From Utricularia gibba (Eukaryota > Streptophyta > Magnoliopsida > Lamiales > Lentibulariaceae): a stretch of 64,000 nt of DNA. The position numbers were made by a program, and so were the translations under genes. The notes beneath the pieces are model-generated. The model did no database searches. It was not told the DNA's origin and was given only the letters and a program-made list of their open reading frames with translations. The stretch is from assembly GCA_002189035.1 (NCBI GenBank), contig NEEC01000009.1, positions 124,001 to 188,000 of the forward strand, read 5' to 3'. Positions 11,943-23,504 of this stretch are shown piece after piece (positions within the stretch are counted from its first letter, which is position 1; every line of letters starts with the position of its first letter).

Positions 11943-14900
11943 ATGGCGTCCAGCCTTATCGGCATCGCGCACTCGCCGTTTTCCCTCGTCTTCCCATCCA
12001 AATGCGCTCCCCGAAACTCGGTGTCTTCTTCTTCGACAGCTGTTTCCTCAATGGCGGCTTCTCGGGGGAAGCCCCGACGGAAAAAGCAGCAGAGTGCGTC
12101 TACTGAACAGAGGACCCCCGACGACAATGGACTTGTGGGAGTTTCAGAAGGAGGCTATTCTCCATCTAGCGCTGAGAAGCTTCTGAGGCTTATTTTTATG
12201 GAGGAGCTGACGGAGAATGCGAGGAAGGGAAACGTTTCAGGAGTTTCTGATGTTTTTTATGATATGATTGCAGCGGGGTTGACGCCCGGACCCAGGTCCT
12301 TTCATGGCCTCGTCGTTTCCCATGTGCTCAATCGCGATGAAGAAGGCGCTGTATGTTCCTTTTTTACTTAGATAATTACGGCTTCAAGGGGTTTTGCTTC
12401 TGAATCGTCGAAACTAAGTTTTCGTTCAATGCGTTCCTTATAATGGCAGATGCACGCGCTTAGAAGGGAATTAAGTGAGGGTCTTCGTCCCCTGCATGAA
12501 ACATTTATCGCGTTGATTCGTCTCTTTGGCTCCAAAGGTCTTGTTACTAGAGGATCAGAGAGCCTTGCGGCCATGGAGAAACTCAACTACGATATTCGAC
12601 AAGCATGGGTGCTTTTTGTTGGTATATTTAAAAACATTTATTATTTTTTTCATGCCTTTTTGGTCGTGTATTTTTACTGTTCCATCATTTGGAATCAGAG
12701 GAGCTCATAAAAAGTGGACATTTAGAAGATGCAAACAAGGTATTCCTGAAGGGCGCTGAGGGCGGCCTCAGAGCTACAGATGAGCTTTATGATCTCATAA
12801 TCGAGGAGGACTGCAAGGCTGCGGATCATTCAAATGCACTGACTATAGCTTATGCAATGGAATCTGCCGGTAGAATGGCAACTACATTTCATTTCAACTG
12901 CCTTTTGAGCGTTCAGGTGATCATTTGGTCGCTAATCATCTTGGGGTGCTCTTGTTTGTTCACCCTCGTATACTTTATTAGTTTTCATTGTTTCTTTTTC
13001 TAGTTTTACATTTTCTTCATTGCTTGTGACGGATTTTCTTAGTTTCACCCACCAAAATGAGTAGTTTTGGATTGTGCTGGAGAATATCTTATGCTTGAAA
13101 AAATAAATAAAATAATCTTTTGGCAGCATAGAGATATGGCTATAAGTAAATGGCATGTTCTTGAATTTCCTTAAGGAGTGGCGTGAGTATTTACTGATAT
13201 CCAGTCTCATCCCCAAACAGATGATAGCTAATTACCCTTGGCATTTTCTATGGATATGGAACGAACTACATGTTCTGTGTCCTAAGGGTATTATTATTCA
13301 TATGGCTCTAGGTCTACTCTGTGAGAAAGTTATTTAGTGTTTATGGACATTAGACTCGAGATGGGCACATACCTTGTATATTTCGATTGGAATGGAGCCT
13401 GAATTACTTTTTTTGTTGACTAGGCTACCTGTGGAATTCCAGAAATTGCTTTCTCCACCTTTGAAAATATGGAATATGGAGAAGGTATGTATTTGAATAA
13501 AAATGATATACAGATGATGGCAATGATATGATTATATTTTTTTTGTTATCATCCCCTGTCATGGCTGACAATTTCAATCATCTATTTCTTGCAATAATCC
13601 TGAAAATGGTAATGGCCCATGTTCCTGACGAATGTTCGTGGTTTTTATAGCTTATATGAAACCTGACACAGAGACATACAATTGGGTGATCCAAGCATAC
13701 ACAAGAGCAGAGTCATATGACAGGCATATCATTTTTGAGAGACAATAAGCATACTCGTTTCTTTCCTCTTATTAAGGAATTGCTAGCCATTTTCTATTTT
13801 TATTTCACCAGTTGATCTGTTTCCTTACGCTGAGTATTGAAATTGATGTTCATGATTCCAATCAGTTTCTATGTGTAGGGTCCAAGATGTTGCAGAGCTA
13901 CTAGGAATGATGGTTGAAGACTACAAACGCTTGCAACCAAATGTGAGAACCTACACGTAAGATTTAGTCTTCTGTAGTTTTTATAACATGAAAACTGAAT
14001 TCTTTCCTGTATCTAAGTTCCACAGCTTTTTAAGGTTGATTCTGCTATTCTGTGGAAATGATTGATTGTATTATAGCACTCTCTCGTAGTGGATTAAAAA
14101 ATGACATATATTTCAGTTAAGCTAATTCTGATTAATGTGGGAGCATCAGCATTTAATGGGACGCCATTTGGGCAGTTTAGATAGCATTTGCATACTGAAA
14201 ACTTGTTATTCATCCCTTCGCACATGTGTTATCAAAATCCCAGTTCATCAGTAATGTTGAATAATTGCTTCATCCTATGGTGTGAATATGCAGTATCTTA
14301 ATGGTATTGACGCATTTAGTATTTTTTTTTAGGCTGTTGGTGGAGTGCTTTACGAAGTACTGTGTAACAAAAGAAGCAATTCGGCATTTTCGTGCACTCA
14401 AAAATATTGATGGTGGGACCCATGTTTTGTATAATGATGGTCAATTTGGAGATCCGCTTTCACTTTATCTGCGGGCATTATGCCGGGAAGGTTTGCTCCA
14501 GTTCTCTTCTCTCTCTACAAGCAAGCAAGCTGTCCTAGTTTTGTCATGTATTTGTTGATCCGCTTTAACATTTTAATCAGGAAGAATTGTGGAGCTTCTA
14601 GAAGCTCTTGAAGCAATGGTGAAAGATAACCAGCCGATTCCGCATAGGGCCATGATCTTGAGTCGGAGATATCGAACACTAGTTAGTTCGTGGATTGAAC
14701 CACTTCAAGAAGAAGCTGAAATTGGCATTGAAGTTGATTACATCGCAAGGTGTGTTTATTTTTGAAGTGCATATGAAGTTTTGGCAGTGATATTCTCTGA
14801 TGAGCCACTACTGTATGTTGTGCCATTTAGTTTGCGTGTATTTCATTTAACTCTAGGTAGGTTCTTAAAAAGTTGCATGTAAACATCTAATCCTGCTTGA

Positions 14901-17032
14901 TCGTAGCAAAAGGGAGGTTGTATAAAACTGTTTGGAGTTCTTCTTTTTGTTCACCACTGCCTTAATGGCCCTTTTTGTAGAGCTGGTTTCCTGTTTACAT
15001 GTTGTTCCGTGTAGCTTGAAGATTTCCATTCAGCTTTCTTTTCTTAAAATTGCCACGCTTGACATAGTTGAAAAATAGGTATATTGCAGAAGGTGGCCTT
15101 ACTGGAGAACGCAAACGATGGGTACCACGCAGAGGGAAAACTCCATTAGATCCTGATGCTGAAGGGTTTATTTACTCAAATCCCATGGAAACATCTTTCA
15201 AACAACGATGCCTTGAAGAAAGCAAAATATATCATCGGAAGCTTTTGAAAATCTTGAGAAATGAAGGAGCTGCTGTGTTGGGGAATGTCTCTGAAAATGA
15301 TTATATTAGAGTTGAAGAGAGATTGAAGAAAATCATTAAAGGCCCCGAACAAAGCTCCCTGAAGCCTAAAGCAGCTAGTAAAATGACTGTATTGGAGCTA
15401 AGAGAAGAGTTGGATGCTCAAGATTTGCCAGTCGATGGCACTAGAAATGTTCTCTACCAGCGGGTGCAGAAGGCTCGTAGAATAAATCGCTCAAGGGGCC
15501 GGCCCCTTTGGGTGCCACCTGTGGTCGAAGAGGAAGAAGAGGTTGCTCTTATGCCTGACCCTAAAAGAAAAAAAAAAAAGCTTTTTTCATTTCTTACATC
15601 ATTTTTTTATTCTTAGATTCCTCAACATCCATGGACTTGGTATGCTACTTAAAGCTGACTGCGTAGTTTGCAAATTTAATGTTTCAGGTTGATTCAGAGT
15701 TGGATGAGTTAATTGCACGTATCAAGTTGGAGGAAGGCAATACGGAGTTTTGGAAACGCCGTTTTATGGGAGAAGACCTGATTGAAAATCATACCAAACC
15801 ACTAGATGTTGAGGAATATGTTGTGTCAGATGATGCTGATGCGGTGGATGATGTTGCTACCGTCGAAGATGAGGAAGTTGATGAAGAAGAGGAAGAGGAA
15901 ACAGACCAATCTGAAAGCCAGCTAAGCGACAGGGTCAAGGATAAGGGAGATCGAGGTTCTAAACCTCCTGAAATGATAGGGGTTCAGTTACTACAAGATT
16001 CTGAACAGAATACTAGCTCACCAAAAAAATCCAAGAGGAGATCATCTCGGATGTACATTGAGGTGCAAAGTCCTATTTTTCTTCTTAAAATTTCCATTTA
16101 AAGTAGGGTTTTAGTACAAACTGAAGTTCTTCATCGTCTTCTGCATAGCTTCTGTTTTTCATTAAGTAGGAGTAAATGAGGTTCGTGCTTTTTCTCCATT
16201 CCATCTATTTGTGTTTGTATGTAAAATATTTATTTGTTCACCTATCGTAATTTTCGAAACTTCAAACTTGTCAATAATTTTGATGTTTCTCCTATGTTTC
16301 AGTTGTGAGGAACACACCACGTGATGCATGTAACGTTATTGCAGGTTGATGATGACGATGATGATTGGTTTCCCATGGATATTCACGAGGCGTTCAACGA
16401 GATGCGGAAAAGGAAGGTTTTTGATGTCTCCGATATGTACACTATAGCCGATGCTTGGGGATGGACATGGGAGAAAGAATTGAAGAATAAAGCTCCAAGG
16501 AGATGGTCCCAGGAATGGGAAGCTGAATTGGCCGTTAAAGTGATGACCAAGGTTATTTATCCCGCTCAAACCCCTCAACTCCTCCTCTGTGCATCAGTAT
16601 GTAATGGCGTCTGTCTAATCATGATTTTCAGGTGATTGAATTGGGTGGGAGGCCAAGCATAGGGGATTGCGGTATGGTACTCCGAGCTGCGATACGGGCT
16701 CCATTGCCCTGCGTCTTCTTACAGATTTTGCAGGCCACACATAGCTTGGGCTATGCTTTTGGCAGGTATGCTCACGCAGTAGGAAGAGCCTAGTTTAGTT
16801 CTGGGATCTCTTAGATTCTTTTTAAAAAAGAAAACGGTTGCGTTGCAGCCCGTTATACGAGGAAGTGATCAGCCTGTGCCTCGACCTGGGCGAGCTGGAT
16901 GCATCAGTGGCGATAGTCGCTGAACTGGAGACGAGCGGAATCCAGGTATCCAATGAAACTCTGGACAGAGTCATCTCTTCTTCTCGGCAAGCCACCGAGT
17001 ACCAAGTTAGCGACGACGATGCGTCTTCATAA
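11943..17032 (+). CDS. PTAC3: pTAC3-like plastid nucleoid protein (SAP + PPR)
   Basis: Homologue of Arabidopsis PLASTID TRANSCRIPTIONALLY ACTIVE 3, a component associated with the plastid-encoded RNA polymerase in chloroplast nucleoids. Thirteen exons fit: 11943-12350, 12450-12621, 12699-12916, 13424-13484, 13651-13723, 13879-13956, 14333-14490, 14581-14749, 15079-15541, 15688-16062, 16345-16551, 16632-16765, 16849-17032, giving ~899 residues. The Ser/Ala-rich N-terminus suits a plastid transit peptide. PPR-like helices occupy the first half; a SAP DNA-binding motif (ELREELDAQDLPVDGTRN region) lies at ~548-580, followed by an acidic Asp/Glu-rich stretch and a WGWTWEKE-containing conserved C-terminus. 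ATG 11943 is chosen for the transit peptide; an in-frame ATG at 11844 would add 33 residues. Oddities: exon 5 ends at a GC donor, and exon 9 uses a weak GTTGCT donor. The copia relic ends only ~250 bp upstream. Confidence 0.92.
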
Positions 17033-17118
17033 GCAATGTGATGGGATGCATCTCTTCTGATATTTCTAGTATCTAAACAGCTCTCACCAAATGTAGTAAT
17101 TTATTTGAATTTGGACTA

Positions 17119-17124
17119 AATAAA
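17119..17124 (+). terminator. Polyadenylation signal of pTAC3-like gene
   Basis: AATAAA 87 bases after the stop codon; a plausible 3' processing signal. Confidence 0.4.
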
Positions 17125-17129
17125 TGCAG

Positions 17130-17900
17130 TTGGATTAATTTTTTTATATGGTATTTGACTAGTATGTAAAATAGTCGATGTTTTAAAATACAAAAAAAAA
17201 TCATGATTTAATTATGATTCAATCATACTTTGATATTTTTTTTATAAGAAATAATATATTAAAAAAATCTTGAATCTTGAATCTTTCGCTCACGACCTTT
17301 TTTGTAAGTAAATAAATGATGCGTGTAGTGTATGTTAAATCTGGAATACTCAAAATTGAGATACGCGTTGAATGGAATGGGGGTGATAGGGACCGATCAC
17401 CTACCTGACTGAATGCCCCCCCCGGCTGGGCACCTATCTATCTATCTCATCTTGTCCGTATTTTGCTGGTCAAATTCAACTCTGTGTTTTGTCGTGTGGC
17501 GGAGGGAGATACTCTGCAACTGCATATTCACCGCCACATTCCGCCCCTTGCGTGAATCCGATGGATGATTCATTCCACTCTCAATATAATAATATAACAA
17601 ATCCCCGTGGGGCCGGAGGCGACGACGACGACTTCCCAAAAATAAAATCTGAAGCCCCTCTTGGCTTGGCACCGGAACTGGGAATACTCATATCCTATTC
17701 TTCAAGTCAAAAACCCCGAGAATGCAAGTATATTCTGTCTCTTCCATAGATTCCTTTCCTGACTCGCAATGAGGATCCAAAGTCGACAGAAGCTTAGATA
17801 GAGATGATGCGCTCCTTGCAAAAGTCAACGAGAGGCTAGCCGAATAGCATTGGGTTTACCATGTGCGCATGGGGTTGAAGACGCAACTCCTTAGACTTGT
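17130..17900. other. Spacer and promoter region of AMT1
   Basis: No gene seen. AT-rich to about 17340. Beyond that it becomes mixed-composition with a C8 run (17418 region) and a short TATC microsatellite near 17437-17450. Short open frames at 17442-17749 have no family resemblance. Confidence 0.5.
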
Positions 17901-17913
17901 ACCTCTGTGTGTT

Positions 17914-17918
17914 TATAA
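17914..17918 (+). promoter_or_regulatory. Candidate TATA box of AMT1
   Basis: TATAA in the context GTTTATAAGC lies 59 bases before the ATG at 17973, which fits a short leader starting near 17945. Confidence 0.5.
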
Positions 17919-17972
17919 GCAAGCACCGAATAACATTAACTCCACTCCTCCTGCATTCCAAGCAGGTCTGGT

Positions 17973-19551
17973 ATGGCGACTCTCCAGAGCTGTGCCACTG
18001 AGCTTAGCGGTCTGTTTGGTTCCGGCGGCAACGCCACCGCTGCAGCGGATTTAATTTGCGGACGCTTCGACACAGCTCAATACGCAATCAACAACACCTA
18101 CCTCCTCTTCTCGGCTTACTTGGTGTTCGCCATGCAGCTCGGCTTCGCTATGCTCTGTGCCGGCTCCGTCCGGGCCAAGAACACCATGAACATCATGCTT
18201 ACCAATGTTCTTGATGCGGCAGCTGGTGGTCTGAGTTACTATCTCTTTGGCTACGCTTTCGCGTTTGGTGTCGAATCCAATGGGTTCATTGGGAAGCATT
18301 TCTTTGGCCTTAAGGACTTTCCCAATCCGGGTGCGGATTATAGCTTCTTTCTGTACCAATGGGCCTTCGCCATTGCAGCTGCAGGTGGGTATTTCTTGGA
18401 ACAAAGTGATTTCTTTTCATCCCCTGGAAAAAGTTCCATAATGTTTTTTTTTTAATTCTCTGTGGCGTATATGATTAGGTATCACGAGCGGCTCTATTGC
18501 AGAAAGAACTCAGTTCGTGGCGTACTTGATCTACTCCATGTTTTTAACTGGTTTCGTGTATCCGGTTGTCTCGCACTGGGTATGGTCCGGCGACGGATGG
18601 CTATCCGCCACAAAGAGCGATGGGAATCCTCTCTTTGGCAGCGGAGCCATCGATTTCGCCGGTTCCGGAGTGGTGCACATGGTAGGCGGCGTAGCGGGTC
18701 TGTGGGCAGCCCTCATCGAAGGCCCGAGAATAGGCCGTTTCGACAGGGCAGGCCGATCCGTCGCGCTGCGAGGCCACAGCGCCTCGCTAGTGGTTCTAGG
18801 GAGCTTCATCTTATGGTTTGGATGGTACGGCTTCAACCCCGGTTCATTCTTGACCATCATGGTGTCCTATGGCACCAAAGGAACCTTCTACGGCCAATGG
18901 AGTGCCGTCGGAAGGACGGCCGTCACGACGACTCTAGCCGGAAGTACGGCTGCCTTGACAACCCTGTTTGGGAAGAGACTACTGGTGGGGCATTGGAATG
19001 TGATCGACGTCTGCAACGGACTGTTGGGTGGATTTGCTGCCATCACTGCAGGCTGCTCTGTCGTTGAACCCTGGGCTGCCATCATCTGCGGCTTTGTGTC
19101 GGCGTGGGTGCTCATCGGATGCAACAAGCTGGCCGAGATATTCAAGTACGATGATCCCCTAGAGGCGGCACAGCTGCACGGCGGGTGTGGTGCATGGGGA
19201 GTTCTTTTCACGGGGCTCTTTGCCACTAAGGAATACGTGCGTGAGGTCTACACAAACATACCAGACCGTCCATACGGGCTGTTTATGGGAGGTGGAGGGA
19301 AGCTCTTGGCCGCGCAAATCATCGAGATTCTTTCAGTTTTCGGTTGGGTTACAGTCACCATGTTCCCTCTCTTCTTCGCACTCCACAAGCTCAACCTTCT
19401 CAGGATTTCCCCCGAGGATGAGTTGTCTGGAATGGATCCTACCAGACACGGAGGGATGGCGTACGTCTACCACGACGAAGACGAAAAATTGCCACCACAG
19501 TTCAAGATGAAGACGATGGAAACTCGTCCTCCTCAACCTGAGGAAGCCTGA
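17973..19551 (+). CDS. AMT1: High-affinity ammonium transporter, AMT1 clade
   Basis: Plasma-membrane AMT/Rh-family ammonium transporter of the AMT1 subfamily. The exons are 17973-18384 and 18479-19551, joined in phase to give 494 residues, the usual AMT1 length. Eleven membrane segments are expected. Visible conserved blocks include [25 protein letters not shown], the pore histidines in GVVHMVGG and [12 protein letters not shown], and [11 protein letters not shown]. The cytosolic tail keeps GMDPTRHGG; Thr459 there corresponds to the threonine whose phosphorylation closes AtAMT1;1 trimers (Thr460), so this copy can probably be regulated the same way. The 94-nt intron is notable because AMT1 genes are commonly intronless. 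It is GC-rich, and a TATA-like site precedes it. I cannot assign the exact paralogue number. Confidence 0.95.
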
Positions 19552-20378
19552 TCAAGATTGCTATCGAATTGGTATAGAGAGAGATCAAGTAGACAGAATA
19601 AGTCATGTAAACATGTTCAATATTGGTGTTGAATTCCAAAGTACGTTAGGATGCTGTGTGTCCTCTTAGAGCAACATTTGTAACAATAGAAGCCATTTCC
19701 TGCAAACTCTGACAAAGAAGCATAGCCCAAAACTAGTGAGGCTCCCAAATCTTCTAAAGCTGAACCATTCCCAAATGCACTTGGCAAAATGATGATTTGA
19801 ACAATCCGTTGAACATAAGGTTTACAGTCAGTTTATGCACGTCAAAATCCTAGATCTAAAGTGCTAAGAGGCTTGCAAAACATGTCCTCCTAGCTCATGC
19901 TATACCATCAATAGTGTGATAACTGGACCTTGTCAAAGGACCATAGAAGCAAGCCTTCAACGAGGAAGGCGTCTGGGCTTCAGGGCAAGGCATTCTTTGT
20001 CTTTCCATGGTGGGAATGATCCCTCTTGCACACAATTCTGATTTAAATGCAAAATGAAGCTTTCTCAGTAACCATGCAAGAAGCTAGACATGATGCATAG
20101 ACAAGGTAATATACAACCTGAAGCCAAAAGAAAAAACCTCGCAAAAGACTCAGGCACATTGCTTTATCATATTCAAATCTGGACAGCATGGATTTCAAAT
20201 CTGCTCAAAGGATTACACATGAGTTATGAAGACAAAGGCAGCGTACATGGGGAAGAACAAGACAGATCACGGCACAAAAAATGCAGTTGCAGCTGCCTAG
20301 AATGTTTCAGAATTTCACATGTATAGTAATGATGGAAAAATGATTGAGATCATAAATTCAATCTCAAACACGACAACT
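19552..20378. other. Convergent intergenic region
   Basis: This lies between the AMT1 stop (+) and the stop of the unrecognised gene on the - strand. It presumably holds both 3' UTRs. No further coding sequence, RNA gene or repeat is recognised. Confidence 0.5.
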
Positions 20379-21641
20379 TCAGGCATTCAACCAACCTTGC
20401 TGGTGATCCAGATAGGACTTCCCTATAACAGATAATGAGCATGATTTATCCCTTCCATGACGAAAGTCAAAATGTCGCTCAGATGGTTTTCGTACTTGAA
20501 TGTCATGCCAAAGATTTCTATACTCCTCTTCATCATAAGGCTTTACAAGAACATCAGAAACTTGGCGCCTAAATTCAGCTTGGGTGGAAGACACCTTAAA
20601 CTTCGAAGTCTTGTCTGCCCCCTACAAAAAAAGCATCTCAAATCATAACATCCCAAATTATTACCAGAATTTTATCTTAAAACGACAGTGTTCGGATACT
20701 ACTTGAACAGTGGTGGGAATTGATATACATTCATTCTGTTCCCTTTCTTTAAACAATGAAGAAGTCTCTAGAATTTCCACATCAGAGGAGCCACTGTCTG
20801 AGTGCTCGTCTTTTCTCTGATCAAACTCATGGGAAAGCTTCTCATACACAGTAATGCCGTGATCATGATTGAAGAGAAGAAAGGAATCTGAAACCGAACA
20901 ATTATCTAAGAAAAATAAGTATTCTGGATCGATATTCTCTATCTTAAACTTCTTCAATGATATAGGTCGAGTTTTTTTCGAGAAAGACGATGGTCTAGTT
21001 AAGTTGTCCTTCTCTGCAGTGGGAGGTGACTGTGAGCTTTTCTTCTGCTTCTTCACAGTTGCAGACTCAATGGGGGGTTCATCTCTCCTTTTCATACAGC
21101 TTCTAGCTACCCTCCTTGTTTTTTCTCCAGCTGCCTCCTCATCCTTTTCAGCTGTGGGTGCAAATTGCGAGCTTTTCTTCTGCATCTTCATAATTGGAGA
21201 ATCAACATGAGGTTCATCGTTACTTTTCATACGAGTTCTTGCTACCCTCATTTTTTTTTCTTCTGACTGTGCAAGTAAGGATTCATCCATATGATACTTG
21301 ATAATCTTGCCAACTCCTTGTTTCTTGTATTCAAGAAGATACGATGTCTTATATGGCTTCAAATGTTTTAGAAAGAACTGATACTGGGGATTGAAATCGT
21401 TCTCAGCATCACCATCTCCATCACACCGGCCAACATAAGAATCTCCTCTTTGTCTTTTACATAAGTCACTTGTCCCTCCATTTGATGGAATCCTACAACA
21501 GCAACAACAGCAGAAATGGCAACAAGAATTCCCTAATTCATCAATTTCGTCAAGCATCCCACTGAAATCCACTCTTTGGGACCGAGTAGCATGATTAGCA
21601 GCATCACGAAGTAATTTTTCAAGCTTAGACACCTCAGCCAT
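20379..21641 (-). CDS. Unrecognised plant protein with internal 45-aa repeat
   Basis: Two exons, 21641-20703 and 20621-20379, are joined in phase 0 across an 81-nt GT-AG intron, giving about 393 residues. I do not recognise the family. Visible features: a six-Cys run (residues 44-49, plus Cys40-41) encoded by a CAR-type trinucleotide repeat; two short NPQYQFFLKHL / DPEYLFFLDNC motifs near 84-94 and 238-248 that look like repeated elements; a basic, Ser-rich middle with two copies of a ~36-residue unit (132-167 and 177-212, each ending APTAEKD/PPTAEKD); and a conserved-looking C-terminus with KPYDEEEYRNLWHD and GKSYLDHQ. The Lys/Arg-rich middle suggests a nuclear protein, which is inference. 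A 5' UTR intron ending at a TGTGCAG near 21671 is likely. The MADS gene diverges from it on the other strand. Confidence 0.75.
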
Positions 21642-22800
21642 TTACTCGATCAGCAACAAAACAATTCCACCTGCACACGTTAACGCTACTAAATGTGAGA
21701 ACTTTGTAAGCTATCAGGACCACAAATTTGTGAACCCGGATAACCGATTTGTACCTCACTTCCCACACTCGCCGTCACTCGTGCAACAGTAAAAAAAGAA
21801 AATCCGAACATGTGCACCAAATTCATATTTGCAACTAATTTTTAAAATACAAGCAGCACTGGATTTATCAACTTTCGCATACTTAAGGAGTAGTCACAGA
21901 CGCAGAACATACCGAAATATAAGGAAATGAAAAAAAAAAAGCATACAGATACAAAGGGAAACACGGGCAAAAAAAAGGGGGGGGGGGGGGGGAAGAACAG
22001 GAATCCCGGAACGCCAAAATCACCGCCAGCGAGAACAAGGGCAAATAAGATAATCCCGAAATCTGGAAAAGAGTTAAAGAAAGAAACCAACTCTATAATT
22101 CTTCACAAAAAAGCCCATCAAGATTCACAATTCAGAAGCTAATTGCCCACTTCCATATGAATCATTCCTCCAAAAGATCCTTGCTTTGAGATTATCATCA
22201 AAATATAAATCCTAGGTTAGAACGCAAAAGCCAACCCCTGGTAATGCGCGCATTAATGAAACAGTAACATCATAGATCGCGGAAGATTGAAACTGAGCAG
22301 AAGATTTGGGGAAGGTTCAAAGGTTCCTCGCTTTGAGGCATCCTTTTATGTTTGTTTTTATTTTTTTATTTTTATTTTTTTTCAAATTGGGCCCCTGAAG
22401 AAAAAATGTTTGATAAATTAAAATAATATGTATTTTAACCACACAATATAAAATCTGTATATTGATTCTAGTGATGGGGCAAAAAAGTAGTAATATTTCA
22501 TTATTGAAATAATATACACGTTTTTATAGAATAGTGTGCAATGAATTTGAGGGATGATTCTATTTAATTGTGTTTAGAAAATTTTGATTTGGCAAAGAGA
22601 TGTTGAGGGGGGGGTGGGCGCCGACCATGAATTCCTAAAGGGGAGAGCATTTTATTTACGAGACTGAGAAAGAAATGGGTCATTGATTGCATAGTATCCA
22701 GATTTCGCTTGCTTTTTGAGTGGATTATGGTAATGTGTCCGGGATTTCATGCATCATTTGTGGCTCCCCATTCAATTCAATGCAAAAGCGGCATCTGATT
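21642..22800. other. Divergent promoter region with G16 tract
   Basis: It separates the - strand unknown gene from the + strand MADS gene. It holds the probable 5' UTR/intron of the former and a run of 16 G at 21977-21992. A second G-rich run lies near 22606. No gene seen. Confidence 0.5.
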
Positions 22801-22804
22801 GACG

Positions 22805-22810
22805 TATAAA
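22805..22810 (+). promoter_or_regulatory. TATA box of type I MADS gene
   Basis: TATAAA in the context GACGTATAAAACTC, 53 bases before the ATG at 22858. Spacing fits a leader of about 20 bases. Confidence 0.55.
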
Positions 22811-22857
22811 ACTCAGGCACCCACCCCACCACCACCTTCCTCAAATTCCTGTCCGTG

Positions 22858-23504
22858 ATGGGCACCTCCCGGCCGCGCCAGAAGTCGCAGGGGCGGCGGA
22901 AGATCGAGATGAAGCTCATCGAAGACGAGAACGCCCGCACCGTGACGTTTTCCAAGAGGCGGGTCGGGGTGTTCAAGAAGGCTACTGAACTCTCCATCTT
23001 GTGCGGAGCCCGGATCGCTCTCATCATCTTCTCTCTCGCTGGCCGGGCCTACTCCTTCGGCCACCCTGATGTGGATTCCATCATCAACGCCTTCTTCCAC
23101 CGGAACCCGCTGCCGGAGCCAGAGCACTCCGCACACGGCCTGAGGATCAACGATTTGGTGGTGATGCAGATTAAGCAGGAGTTGGATCAGAAGAAGGAGG
23201 AGCTGCAGGCGTTGAAGACCAAGGGGAAGAAACTCACGGCATATCTGGAAGGCAATCCGTTCCAAGTATCCGATGATCGGGTATCCATGCTGGAGATGTT
23301 TCAGCTTCGGGGCTTAGGAAAACACTGGACAAGGTTAGACAGGATGTGTGGTGTCGTTTCAATGAAGATCAAGCAGCAGACGAGGCTCCACTGCAGGGCG
23401 TCGTTGCAAGAGCAGAGAAGGATGCTGAAAACATCGCTAATACTGCGAGTGAGGAAGTGGGTTCTCATGTTGATCCCATTCCATCTGATTGGTTGAGGCT
23501 GTAG
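22858..23504 (+). CDS. Type I (M-alpha, AGL62-like) MADS protein, frameshifted
   Basis: DNA-binding transcription factor of the type I MADS family, a group known for roles in female gametophyte and endosperm. The MADS domain covers residues ~10-65 ([20 protein letters not shown], then the [13 protein letters not shown] core) and is followed by [15 protein letters not shown], typical of AGL62-like proteins. It is single-exon, as expected. The initial frame stays open to 23496 (212 residues), but its last ~70 residues look random. From about 23283 the frame starting at 23295 reads [19 protein letters not shown] and ends in SDWLRL at 23504, which looks like a genuine helical C-terminus. The frame change is equivalent to one lost base (or two gained) between ~23276 and 23294. 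A decayed copy of the same tail at 24287-24340 supports the second frame. It could be a sequence error, a truncated gene or a recent pseudogene. Confidence 0.8.

Noticed and set aside
11844-11943. Upstream in-frame start for the pTAC3-like protein
   Set aside because: Possible, but the residues it adds do not resemble a transit peptide as well as those from ATG 11943; kept only as an alternative.
18531-19226. Long open frames antisense to AMT1
   Set aside because: Shadow frames caused by GC-rich third codon positions; AMT1 on + explains the region fully.
22813-23265. 150-codon antisense frame opposite the MADS gene
   Set aside because: Shadow of the MADS coding frame; Leu/His-rich nonsense composition.
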